A DNA stretch of 64,000 nt, taken from contig NZ_JAERQN010000017.1 of the NCBI RefSeq assembly GCF_016805305.1, positions 1-64,000 on the forward strand. Reading direction: 5' to 3'. Shown in pieces: positions 40,802 to 48,728 of this stretch. This DNA is from Falsiroseomonas ponticola. GTDB lineage: Bacteria; Pseudomonadota; Alphaproteobacteria; Acetobacterales; Acetobacteraceae. Made by a program: the position numbers and the translations under genes. The first letter of the stretch is position 1. The number at the start of each line of letters is the position of its first letter. Under the pieces are notes generated by a model, which had not been told where the DNA came from, ran no database searches, and saw nothing but the letters and a program-made list of their open reading frames with translations.

Positions 40802-42094
40802 ATGCCGCTCCTGCTCGGCTGCATCGCCGATGACTTCACCGGCGCCACCGACCTCGCCTCCATGCTCGTGCGCAACGGCATGGCGACGGTGCAGGTCATC
40901 GGCGTGCCCAGCGGCCCCCTGCCCGATGCCGATGCGGTCGTCGTCGCGCTGAAGTCGCGCACCGCGCCGGCGCGGGACGCCATCGCGGAAAGCCTGGCGG
41001 CGGCGGAAGCGCTGCTCGCGGCCGGCGCGAAGCAGCTCTTCTTCAAGTACTGCTCCACCTTCGACAGCACGGATGAGGGCAATATCGGCCCCGTCGCGGA
41101 TGCGCTGCTGAAGCGCCTCGGCGCCGGCTTCGCCCTCGCCTGCCCCGCCTTCCCCGCCAACAACCGCAGCATCTACCAGGGGCACCTCTTCGTCGGCGCC
41201 AGCCTGCTGAACGAAAGCGGGATGGAGAACCATCCGCTGACGCCGATGAAGGATGCGAACCTGGTCCGCGTCCTGTCGCGCCAGACGGAGGGCTCGGTCG
41301 GCCTGGTGCCCTTCGCCGTGGTGGACCAGGGCGCCACCGCCATCCGCCAGGCGATGACGCGGCTGGCGGAGGGCGGGCGGCGCTACGCGATCGTGGACGC
41401 AACCAGCGACCAGCATCTGATGGCGATCGGGGAAGCCGCGGCGAACCACGCCCTCATCACCGGCGGATCGGGCGTCGCCATGGGCCTGCCCGCGAATTTC
41501 CGCGCCAAGGGCCTGCTGCCGGAACGCGCGGATGCGGCGACCCTGCCCGCCGCCGCCGGGCTCTGCGCCGTCATCGCCGGCAGCTGTTCGCGCGCCACCC
41601 TCGGCCAGATCGGCTTCGCCCGGGACCATGCGCCCGTGCTGGAACTGGACGCGCTGGCAATGCCCGACCCCGCCGCGCTGGCGGCGCAGGCGCTGGCCTG
41701 GGCGGAGGGCAAGCTCGACGCGCAGCGCCCCATCGTCATCGCCGCCTCCGCGCCGCCGGAACAGGTCGCGGCGCTGCAGGCCAGGCTCGGCCGCGATGCC
41801 GCGGGCGCGCTGGTGGAACACGCGCTCTCCACCGTCGCCGAAGGGCTCGTCGCGCGCGGCGTGAAGCGCCTGGTGGTGGCGGGCGGCGAGACCTCCGGCG
41901 CCGTCGTCTCCCGCCTCGGCGTCACCACGCTCCGCATCGGGCCGGAGATCGACCCCGGCGTGCCCTGGACCTTCGCGGAGCCCGCCGGCATCCACCTGGC
42001 GCTGAAGTCCGGCAATTTCGGCGCGCGCGACTTCTTCCTGAAGGCCTTCGATACGCCTTCCGATGGCCGTAGCGCCGCAGGCGCGGAGGGCTGA
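40802..42094 (+). CDS. otnK: 3-oxo-tetronate kinase
   Basis: A 430-residue four-carbon acid sugar kinase of the DUF1537 family, ATP-dependent, making 3-oxo-tetronate 4-phosphate from oxidised threonate or erythronate. Typical blocks: GCIADDFTGATDLASMLVRNG, FKYCSTFDSTDEGNIGPV, CPAFPANNRSIYQGHLFV and the nucleotide-side GGETSGAVVSRLGV. The ATG at 40802 lies 4 bases after the methyltransferase. otnC follows 5 bases downstream. OtnD or OtnI partners are not in the window. Confidence 0.92.
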   Translation: MPLLLGCIADDFTGATDLASMLVRNGMATVQVIGVPSGPLPDADAVVVALKSRTAPARDAIAESLAAAEALLAAGAKQLFFKYCSTFDSTDEGNIGPVADALLKRLGAGFALACPAFPANNRSIYQGHLFVGASLLNESGMENHPLTPMKDANLVRVLSRQTEGSVGLVPFAVVDQGATAIRQAMTRLAEGGRRYAIVDATSDQHLMAIGEAAANHALITGGSGVAMGLPANFRAKGLLPERADAATLPAAAGLCAVIAGSCSRATLGQIGFARDHAPVLELDALAMPDPAALAAQALAWAEGKLDAQRPIVIAASAPPEQVAALQARLGRDAAGALVEHALSTVAEGLVARGVKRLVVAGGETSGAVVSRLGVTTLRIGPEIDPGVPWTFAEPAGIHLALKSGNFGARDFFLKAFDTPSDGRSAAGAEG

Positions 42095-42099
42095 ATCGG

Positions 42100-42744
42100 A
42101 TGGCCAACACTTCTGAGGCGGCGTTGCGAACGCAGTTGGCCAACCTGGGAAAATCGCTGTTCGACCGCGGCTATTCCGTCGGCACCGCGGGCAACATCAG
42201 CGTGCGCCTGGCCGATGGCTACCTGATGACGCCGACCAACTCCTCCCTCGGGCGGCTCGACCCCGCGCGGATCAGCCGGCTGGATGCGGGCTGGCGGCAC
42301 ATCGGCGGCGACAAGCCCTCGAAGGAGGTCTTCCTGCACCGCGCCGTGCTGACGGCGCGGCCGGAAGCGGGCGCGGTGGTGCACCTGCATTCCACCCATG
42401 CCACGGCGATCTCCTGCCTCGCGCCCGAGGGCGGCGATGCGGAGATCCCGCCGCTGACCCCCTACTTCGTCATGCGCATCGGCCGCAGGCTGCCCTGCGT
42501 GCCCTACTACCGCCCCGGCGACGCGGCGATGGAGCAGGACGTCCACCAGGCCGCGCTCGCCGCCAAGGCCCTGCTGCTGGCCAACCACGGCCCCGTCGTC
42601 AGCGGCGCCACGCTGGTGGAGGCCGTGAACGCGGCGGAGGAGCTGGAGGAAGCCGCGCGCCTCTCGCTGCTGCTGCGGGACGTGCCGGGCGTGCGGCGCC
42701 TGACGGCGGCGCAGGTGGATGACCTGCTGGCGACCTTCGGGTAG
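42100..42744 (+). CDS. otnC: 3-oxo-tetronate 4-phosphate decarboxylase
   Basis: A 214-residue class II aldolase/adducin-family enzyme yielding dihydroxyacetone phosphate and CO2 from the OtnK product. Metal-binding histidines occur in VVHLHSTHATAIS and a third in LANHGPVV. GTAGNISVRLADGYLMTPT is the phosphate-binding segment. The ATG at 42100 lies directly after otnK. It ends 3 bases from the convergent GNAT gene. Confidence 0.91.
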   Translation: MANTSEAALRTQLANLGKSLFDRGYSVGTAGNISVRLADGYLMTPTNSSLGRLDPARISRLDAGWRHIGGDKPSKEVFLHRAVLTARPEAGAVVHLHSTHATAISCLAPEGGDAEIPPLTPYFVMRIGRRLPCVPYYRPGDAAMEQDVHQAALAAKALLLANHGPVVSGATLVEAVNAAEELEEAARLSLLLRDVPGVRRLTAAQVDDLLATFG

Positions 42745-42747
42745 CCG

Positions 42748-43215
42748 CTACAGCGAGGCCGCCGGGTCGATGCGGATCACGTAGCTCCGCCAATCCGCCC
42801 GCTCGGCGATCCGCTCATACAGCGCGATCGCCGCCGCATCGCCTTCCGGCACGATCCAGCGCAGGTGGCTCCAGCCCCGCGCCTCCCCTTCCCGCACCGC
42901 GGCGGCGATCAGCGCGCGCGCGATGCCGCGGCCACGCGCTTCCGGCCGCACGAAAAGGTCGTCGAGGTTGCCGCAGCGCCGCGCGAAGACGACCTCCGGC
43001 AGGTCGAACAGGATGGCGAAGCCGATGGCCTCGCCACCCGCCTCCGCCAGCAGCACCTCCGCCGCCGGATGGCTGGCCAGCAGCGCCGCCTGCGCGGCCG
43101 GCGATGCCATCTCCGCGCCCGTCAGCACCGCGCGCATCTCGGCCGCGTAGAGCGCCAGCAGCGGCGCCAGGCGGTGCCGCTGGTCGCGCGGCAGCATGGT
43201 GATGGTGGGGCTCAT
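42748..43215 (-). CDS. GNAT-family N-acetyltransferase
   Basis: A 155-residue acetyltransferase. The acetyl-CoA motif is VRPEARGRGIARALI, preceded by NLDDLFV, and the C-terminal beta bulge carries AAIALYERIAERADWRSYVI. The acceptor is unknown; proteins with this pattern often acetylate polyamines or aminoglycosides, which is not implied here. It converges with otnC and starts 18 bases after the terminator of the histone-like gene. Confidence 0.85.
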   Translation of the reverse strand: MSPTITMLPRDQRHRLAPLLALYAAEMRAVLTGAEMASPAAQAALLASHPAAEVLLAEAGGEAIGFAILFDLPEVVFARRCGNLDDLFVRPEARGRGIARALIAAAVREGEARGWSHLRWIVPEGDAAAIALYERIAERADWRSYVIRIDPAASL

Positions 43216-43233
43216 CGCGGGGCTCCGAACGCG

Positions 43234-43269
43234 AAAGGGGCGCCGCCCGCGTGATGCGGACGACGCCCC
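43234..43269 (-). terminator. Terminator after the histone-like gene
   Basis: Read leftward, a 14-bp stem (two G-T pairs; arms 43256-43269 and 43237-43250) closes a 5-base atcac loop and is followed by ttt. It lies 22 bases after the stop of the histone-like gene. Confidence 0.75.
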
Positions 43270-43291
43270 CTCGCCGGGATCGGCAGGCGTA

Positions 43292-43852
43292 TTAGGAAGC
43301 GGATTCCGGCGTCGCGGCGGGGGCGGGCGCCGCGGCGGCGGCGGCGGCCTTCTTCGCGGCGCGGGTGGCGGCGGCCTTCTTCGCGGCTTCGCTGCGCGCG
43401 GAGGGGGCGGCGGCGGCAGCCTTCTTCGGGGCGGCAGCCTTCTTCGGCGCGGCGGCCTTCTTCGGGCTCGCGGCCTTCTTGGCAGCCGGCTTCTTGGCGA
43501 CCGCCTTCTTGGGCGCAGCGGCCTTCTTGGCAGCCGGCTTCTTGGCAGCGGCCTTTTTCGGCGCGGCCTTCTTGGCGGCCGGCTTCTTGGCAGCGGCCTT
43601 CTTCGGCGCGGCCTTCTTCGGCGCAGCCTTCTTGGCAGCGGGCTTCTTCGCGGCAGCGGCCTTCTTCGGCGCAGCCTTCTTGGCAGCCGGCTTCTTCGCG
43701 GCGGCGGCCTTCTTCGGCGCGGCCTTCTTGGCAGCCGGCTTCTTGGCGGCGGGCTTCTTCGCCGTCTTCTTCGCGGTCGCCATCGCCATCGCCTGGGCGC
43801 GCGGTGCGGCGGCCTCGGTCTCGGCCTCGGTGGTCACGGTGGTATCGGTCAT
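43292..43852 (-). CDS. Histone H1-like Lys/Ala/Pro repeat protein
   Basis: A 186-residue, extremely basic and low-complexity protein. A 25-residue acidic, Thr-rich head (MTDTTVTTEAETEAAAPR) precedes about 20 repeats of AKKPAAKKAAPKKA type, and the tail returns to AAAAAPAPAATPESAS. Such proteins resemble eukaryotic H1 tails and bacterial H1-like proteins that bind DNA or RNA without sequence preference. The ATG at 43852 has a GGAG site 11 bases upstream. It is monocistronic, with a long structured upstream region (43853-44489) and a strong terminator. Confidence 0.82.
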   Translation of the reverse strand: MTDTTVTTEAETEAAAPRAQAMAMATAKKTAKKPAAKKPAAKKAAPKKAAAAKKPAAKKAAPKKAAAAKKPAAKKAAPKKAAPKKAAAKKPAAKKAAPKKAAAKKPAAKKAAAPKKAVAKKPAAKKAASPKKAAAPKKAAAPKKAAAAAPSARSEAAKKAAATRAAKKAAAAAAAPAPAATPESAS

Positions 43853-44489
43853 GTGGTCAGGATCTCCGATCTTTTGTCCGGTGAGTGGTGTTCCGGTGGT
43901 GATGGGCCCGCGCGGCTTGCGCCGCCTCGTGCCCGCGAAAGCCGTCTGGATCGTGCGTCTTCCAGGTGGCGCGGATCCCGTATCGCGCCGTCCCGGTGCA
44001 GCCGCCGTCCCGCTTCCGCCGGCGCCGGTCAGGGATGCGATGCCTGCGGCGTCACGCCGCGTCGCGCCCTTCCCGGCTTCTCTCCCGCCAGCGCCCGGCG
44101 CCGCGATGGCGCTGGTTGCCCGCGCCGCGATGGCGCTGTTTGGCGGTGCGGAACATGGCGTGCGCTGCACGATCCCCTGCTCCACGAGCCTGCGGTCCAT
44201 GGACCGATCCTTCCTGCTGCGCGACACCGCCCGTGTGTTCTGCGTGACGTCGTCGCCGCGAGGATGAAGCCGCCTTGGCGCCGACGCTCACGCGAATCGC
44301 GTCAAGCGATGCGTGCAGCGTCACGCTATCCGTGTGTGCAACCTGCCTGTCAAACGAAAACGCACGAACGACGTGCAGCGATGTGCATCGCGTGTGCAGC
44401 GACGTGCGAGAGAGGCATGCGAAGGCAGTGACGCATGCCTGTTCCGCGATGCGCGGAAGCGGTTGTCGCGCCGCTTCCGCCACGGGGAA
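43853..44489. other. Non-coding stretch with palindromes and GTGCAGCG repeats
   Basis: No convincing gene lies here. The GC level drops near 44281-44420. GTGCAGCG occurs at 44313, 44373 and 44394, the last two within the 14-base near-repeats 44373-44386 and 44394-44407. Perfect inverted repeats lie at 44413-44421/44432-44440 (9 bp, 10-base loop) and 44453-44462/44471-44480 (10 bp, 8-base loop). It holds the promoter of the histone-like gene and perhaps a structured RNA. Confidence 0.6.
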
Positions 44490-44515
44490 GACGCCGCGCG
44501 ATGACGCGCGGCGTC
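44490..44515 (-). terminator. Hairpin after prpC
   Basis: A perfect 11-bp stem (gacgccgcgcg with cgcgcggcgtc) with a 4-base loop starts 6 bases after the prpC stop and is followed leftward by ttcccc. A second perfect hairpin at 44453-44480 backs it up. Confidence 0.7.
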
Positions 44516-44520
44516 CTTCT

Positions 44521-45654
44521 TCAGCGCGCCGACATCGGCGGCACCGGGCGCTGCTCCACGCCGGTGTAGTGCGACAGCGGACGGATCAGGCGGTTGTCCG
44601 CCGCCTGCTCGAACACATGCGCGGCCCAGCCGGTGATGCGGGAGCAGACGAAGATCGGCGTGAACATCGGGATGTCGAAGCCCATGAGGTAGTAGGCAGG
44701 GCCCGCCGGGAAATCGAGGTTCGGGTGAATCTTCTTCACCCGCATCATCTTCGCCGCCAGCACGCGGCTGGTCTCCATCCAGCGGCGGTCGCCGACCACC
44801 TCCGCCATCTTCTCCGCATACTTGGTCATCGTCGGTACGCGCGAGTCGCCGTTCTTGTAGACGCGGTGGCCGAAGCCCATCACCAGCGCCTTGTGGTCGA
44901 ACTTGCCCTCCAGCCAGTCCTCCGCCGCCTCCGGGCTGCCGATCTCGGTCAGCATGTGCATCACCGCCTCATTGGCGCCGCCATGCAGCGGGCCCTTCAG
45001 AGCGGCGATGCCGGCGGCGATCGCGCCGTGGATGTCCGCCCCGGTGGAGGTGACCGTCCGTGCCGTGAAGGTGGAGGCGTTGAAGGTGTGCTCCGCGTAG
45101 AGGATCATCGAGACGTCGAAGGACTTGATGACCTCGGGCTGCGGCACCTTGCCGAAGACCAGGTGGAAGAAGTTCTCACAGAACGGGAGGGAGGGGTCGG
45201 GCTCGATCGGCTCCTTCCCCTTGGACAGGCGGTTGGTCGCCGCCACCGCGGTCGGCAGCTTGGCCAGCAGCCGCATCGCCTTGCGCCGCTGCGCGGCGTC
45301 GGAGACATCGGCCGCCTCCGGATCCTCCGCCCCCATGAAGGAGACGGCGGTGCGGATCGCGTCCATCGGGTGCGCGTTGCGGGGGATCTCCCGCAGCACC
45401 CGCAGCAGCGCGGGCGACAGCGCCCGGTTCGCCCGCTCCTCCGCCTGGAAGGCCGCCAGCTGCCCGGCATTCGGCAGCTCGCCATGCCACAGCAGGTAGG
45501 CGACCTCCTCGAAGTTGCTCTCCTCGCAGAGGTCCTGCACGGCATAGCCGCGATAGGTCAGGCTGTTCGTCTCCGGCATCACCTTGGAGACGCTGGACAC
45601 GTCGGCATAGACGCCGACCAGGCCCTTGTAGAGGGTCGGTGTGGCTTCGCTCAT
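44521..45654 (-). CDS. prpC: 2-Methylcitrate synthase (PrpC-type citrate synthase)
   Basis: A 377-residue short-form citrate synthase condensing propionyl-CoA (and probably acetyl-CoA) with oxaloacetate. Catalytic residues lie in GPLHGGANEAVM (His), GFGHRVYK (His) and the C-terminal Asp of LDFPAGPAYYLMG. The PrpC-type start is KGLVGVYADVSSVSKV. It follows prpD by 88 bases in the same direction, with a hairpin in the gap, which supports methylcitrate rather than only TCA function. Confidence 0.9.
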   Translation of the reverse strand: MSEATPTLYKGLVGVYADVSSVSKVMPETNSLTYRGYAVQDLCEESNFEEVAYLLWHGELPNAGQLAAFQAEERANRALSPALLRVLREIPRNAHPMDAIRTAVSFMGAEDPEAADVSDAAQRRKAMRLLAKLPTAVAATNRLSKGKEPIEPDPSLPFCENFFHLVFGKVPQPEVIKSFDVSMILYAEHTFNASTFTARTVTSTGADIHGAIAAGIAALKGPLHGGANEAVMHMLTEIGSPEAAEDWLEGKFDHKALVMGFGHRVYKNGDSRVPTMTKYAEKMAEVVGDRRWMETSRVLAAKMMRVKKIHPNLDFPAGPAYYLMGFDIPMFTPIFVCSRITGWAAHVFEQAADNRLIRPLSHYTGVEQRPVPPMSAR

Positions 45655-45677
45655 GGCTTCACTCCCCTTGCCGCAGG

Positions 45678-45704
45678 GCGGGCGGAACGCGCGGCTCCGC
45701 CCGC
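45678..45704 (-). other. Intercistronic hairpin between prpD and prpC
   Basis: A 9-bp perfect stem (gcgggcgga with tccgcccgc) and a 9-base loop, with no T-run. It may stabilise or separate the prpD and prpC parts of the message rather than terminate it. Confidence 0.45.
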
Positions 45705-45742
45705 GGGATGCGGTACTCGTTAACGGTCAGAAGATGCCCGAC

Positions 45743-47284
45743 TCAAAAGATGCCGGGCTTGGCGTCGAGCAGCGTGCCCGCCGGCAGCACGACGTTCAGC
45801 GCCGAGAGTTCGCCGGCGCCGAGGCTCGCCAGGTTCTGGGCAGCCTCCAGGAAGCGGTTCTGCTCCCGCGCCGAGATGATGCCCTCGGTCAGGATGCGGA
45901 ACTTGTTGACGTACTGCTCGCGCGCGAAGGGGCGGGCGCCGTTCGGGTGGGCATTCGCCACGCCGAGTTCGTCCACCAGCTTCGACCCGTCCTTGAACAG
46001 GATCTCGACCCGCCCGCCGAAGGACAGCTCATTGGGATCGCGGGAGTGGTACTTGCGCGTCCACTCCGGGTCCTCCGTGGTCTCGATCTTGTGCCAGAGG
46101 CGGACGGTGTCCGCCCGGCCGGCGCGCTTCGGCGCGTAGCTGTCCACATGGTGCCAGCGCCCGTCCTGCAGGGCGACGGCGAAGATGTACATGATGGAAT
46201 GGTCGAGCGTCTCGCGGCTCGCCTTCGGGTCCATCTTCTGCGGGTCGTTGGCGCCGGTGCCGATCACGTAGTGGGTGTGGTGGCTGGTATGGATGATGAT
46301 CTTCTCGATCGCCTCCATGTCCTGGATCTGCTCCCGCATCCGGAAGGCCAGGTCGATCAGCGCCTGGGACTGGTACTCCGCGCTGTGCTCCTTGGTGTAG
46401 CTGTCCAGGATGGCGCGCTTGGGCTCTCCGGCCTCGGGCAGCGGGACCTCGTAGTAGGTGGGGTCATAGACCGTCTTGCGGCCCTGGCTGTCCGCCTGCG
46501 TGCGGCCCGACAGCACCCAGGCGATGACGCTGTCCTCGCCTTCGTAGATCGGGCTCGGCGCGCCCTCGCCGCGCATGCAGCGGTCCACCGCCTCGATTGC
46601 CAGCTTGCCGGCATGGGCGGGGGCATAGGCCTTCCAGGACGAGATCTCGCCCTTGCGGGACTGCCGGAAGCTCACGGAGGTGTGGAGCGCCTGCTGGATC
46701 GACTGGAACACCACCTCCTGCTTCAGGCCCAGCAGGGTGCCGATGCCGGCGGCCGCCGCGGGGCAGAGATGGGCGATGTGGTCCACCTTGTGCTCATGCA
46801 GGCAGATCGCGCGCACCAGGTTGATGTGCAGCTCATAGGCCGTGGCCAGGCCGCGCAGCAGGTCCTTGCCCGACTTGCCCATGGCCTGCGCCACCGCCAG
46901 CACCGGCGGGATGTTGTCGCCGGGGTGGGAATAGTCGGCCGCCAGGAAGGTGTCGTGCATGTCGAGCTCGCGCACCGCCGTGCCGTTCGCCCAGGCCGCC
47001 CATTCCGGGCTGACCGTGGTGCCGGACTTCACGCCGAACACGGTCGCGCCGCCCGCCTTCTTCGCATGGCCCAGCGCCATGCCGCGGGCGGAGACGACCG
47101 GCCGGCGGTTGATGGCGGCGATGGCGACGGAGGCATTGTCGATGATGCGGTTGATGATCATGGCCTGCACGTCCTTCTGGACGGCGACCTTGTCCACGGC
47201 GACGCCGGCCATCTTCCAGGCCAGCTGGTCCTCGCGCTTCAGCAGCGCCTTGGAGGGGTGGACCTTCACCGGATGCAGCTTCAT
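45743..47284 (-). CDS. prpD: 2-Methylcitrate dehydratase, MmgE/PrpD family
   Basis: Dehydrates 2-methylcitrate to 2-methyl-cis-aconitate. The 513-residue protein has RIIDNASVAIAAINRRP, a dense conserved stretch ELDMHDTFLAADYSHPGDNIPPVLAVAQ with the catalytic Asp-His region, and LCPAAAAGIGTLLGL. It starts MKLHPVKVHPSKALLKRED at 47284 with GGGGAAC upstream. prpC follows. A LysR gene diverges 118 bases upstream. No methylisocitrate lyase gene is in the window. Confidence 0.92.
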   Translation of the reverse strand: MKLHPVKVHPSKALLKREDQLAWKMAGVAVDKVAVQKDVQAMIINRIIDNASVAIAAINRRPVVSARGMALGHAKKAGGATVFGVKSGTTVSPEWAAWANGTAVRELDMHDTFLAADYSHPGDNIPPVLAVAQAMGKSGKDLLRGLATAYELHINLVRAICLHEHKVDHIAHLCPAAAAGIGTLLGLKQEVVFQSIQQALHTSVSFRQSRKGEISSWKAYAPAHAGKLAIEAVDRCMRGEGAPSPIYEGEDSVIAWVLSGRTQADSQGRKTVYDPTYYEVPLPEAGEPKRAILDSYTKEHSAEYQSQALIDLAFRMREQIQDMEAIEKIIIHTSHHTHYVIGTGANDPQKMDPKASRETLDHSIMYIFAVALQDGRWHHVDSYAPKRAGRADTVRLWHKIETTEDPEWTRKYHSRDPNELSFGGRVEILFKDGSKLVDELGVANAHPNGARPFAREQYVNKFRILTEGIISAREQNRFLEAAQNLASLGAGELSALNVVLPAGTLLDAKPGIF

Positions 47285-47366
47285 CAGCGTTCCCCATTGA
47301 TTGGATAGTGACGCGCCGTTTTGGACCCGCTTCGCGTGATCGTCCATTCCGATTGGCGTGCGCCCG

Positions 47367-47385
47367 CGATAGCCTTTCCGTATCG
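47367..47385. promoter_or_regulatory. LysR-type binding box between prpD and its regulator
   Basis: CGAT-AGCCTTTCCGT-ATCG fits the LysR pattern T-N11-A inside a dyad (CGATA and TATCG arms). It lies 17 bases before the LysR gene and 82 bases before prpD, the expected place for autoregulation and control of prpDC. Confidence 0.5.
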
Positions 47386-47402
47386 GATCGACGGGACCGC
47401 GC

Positions 47403-48314
47403 ATGGATTTCCGCCTCGTCAGGCGCCTCGGCCATTTCCTCGCGGTGGCGGAGGAAGGGCATTTCGGCCGTGCCGCCGCGCGGCTCGGCATCTCCCAGCC
47501 GCCACTCACCGCGCAGATCCAGGCGCTGGAGCGTGAGCTCGGCGTCCGGCTGCTGGAGCGCAGCGGCAAGGGCGCGCGCCCGACGCGGGAAGGCGAGGCG
47601 CTGCTGCCGCTGGCCCGCCGCATGGCGGAGGATGCGGGCCAGATCGAATCGCTGGCCCGCGACCTGCGCGCCGGGCGCAGCGCCCCCGTCGCGCTGGCCT
47701 GCGTCACCTCCGCGCTGTTCGACTACCTGCCGCCGCTGGTCCGCGGCCTGCAGGCCGCGCGCCCCGCCTCCGCCATCGCGGTCAGGGAGATGGACACGGC
47801 CGACGCGGTGGAGGCGCTGCGCCGTGGCGAGGTCGATCTCGCGCTGCTGCGCCTCGACCGCGATCGCCACCCCGTGAAGCTCCGCCCGCTGGGGCGGGAC
47901 GTGCTGGCGGCCGCGCTGCCGGAGGGGCATCCGCTGGCGATGGAGGATGCGCCGCTGCCGCTGGCGGCGCTGGCGGATGAGCCGATGCTGGTGCTGCCGC
48001 GCGGCATCAGCCCCGCCTATTCGGATGCCATGGTCGCCGCCTGCCATGCGGCGGGCTTCACGCCGCGGGTGACGCGGGAAGTGGGCAGCGCCATGGCGCA
48101 ACTCGGCTTCGTCGCCGCCGGCCTGGGCGTGGCGCTGGTCAGCGCGGGCATGGCGCGGCTGCGCCCGCCGGGCGTCGCCTTCCGGTCGCTCGCGGGCCCC
48201 ATCCACGCCGTCGGCGTCGCCCTCGCCTGGAACGCGGAGCGGGAGAACGAGGCGACGCGCCTCGCGCTCGACCTGGCCGACCGCCTCTTCCCGCCGGCGA
48301 GCGAGGCGCCGTGA
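47403..48314 (+). CDS. LysR-family transcriptional regulator
   Basis: A 303-residue regulator with an N-terminal winged helix (MDFRLVRRLGHFLAVAEEGH, FGRAAARLGISQPPLTAQIQALERELGVRLLE-type) and a periplasmic-binding-like effector domain. It is transcribed away from prpD across a 118-base spacer holding a T-N11-A box, so it probably controls prpDC and itself. Use of LysR instead of a sigma-54 PrpR or short-chain regulator is less common for this pathway. Confidence 0.92.
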   Translation: MDFRLVRRLGHFLAVAEEGHFGRAAARLGISQPPLTAQIQALERELGVRLLERSGKGARPTREGEALLPLARRMAEDAGQIESLARDLRAGRSAPVALACVTSALFDYLPPLVRGLQAARPASAIAVREMDTADAVEALRRGEVDLALLRLDRDRHPVKLRPLGRDVLAAALPEGHPLAMEDAPLPLAALADEPMLVLPRGISPAYSDAMVAACHAAGFTPRVTREVGSAMAQLGFVAAGLGVALVSAGMARLRPPGVAFRSLAGPIHAVGVALAWNAERENEATRLALDLADRLFPPASEAP

Positions 48315-48361
48315 CCAGCATCCCCGCAGACAAACCCGCCCCGTTGCGCTAGACCCTGCCC

Positions 48362-48715
48362 ATGGATCTCTCCCCGGACCAGGTCAGGGCGGCGCGCGCC
48401 GCCGGCTGCACCTTCATCGCCGCCACCGAAGACCAGGTGGCCCGTCTCACCATGCAGCGGCGCGTCTTCCGCATCGATGGTGTGCCCCACCTCGCCCGCC
48501 GCGCGCAGAGCGGCTTCTACGAAACCTACGGCACCCTCGCCCCCCTGCTGGGCCCGAGCGAGAGCGGCGAGCCCCCGGCGCCCCCCGCCGAGACGCTGCA
48601 GGAAGCCGAGGCCGCCGATGCCTCCGCCACCCTGGCGCTGGCGGCGGAAAGCCGTGGCGGGCGCGGCGCGCAGGTGATCCGCCGCGGCCGGCCGCGCAGC
48701 CCGCGCGGCGGCTGA
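48362..48715 (+). CDS. Uncharacterised 117-residue protein
   Basis: No family recognised. The first half is compact (LSPDQVRAARAAGCTFIAAT, MQRRVFRIDGVPHLARRAQ, SGFYETYGTLAPLLG). The second half is acidic, Ala/Pro/Glu-rich, and the end is a basic RRGRPRSPRGG tail. It lies 47 bases after the LysR gene and 13 bases before dppD, in the same direction as both, and could belong to either unit. Confidence 0.55.
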   Translation: MDLSPDQVRAARAAGCTFIAATEDQVARLTMQRRVFRIDGVPHLARRAQSGFYETYGTLAPLLGPSESGEPPAPPAETLQEAEAADASATLALAAESRGGRGAQVIRRGRPRSPRGG

Positions 48716-48728
48716 ACCGCCCGCGGGG

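Noticed and set aside
43365..44267. Plus-strand Ala/Phe-rich open frame opposite the histone-like gene
   Set aside because: The FLAAGFL-type repeats are the exact antisense of the Lys/Ala repeats and would give an implausible protein.
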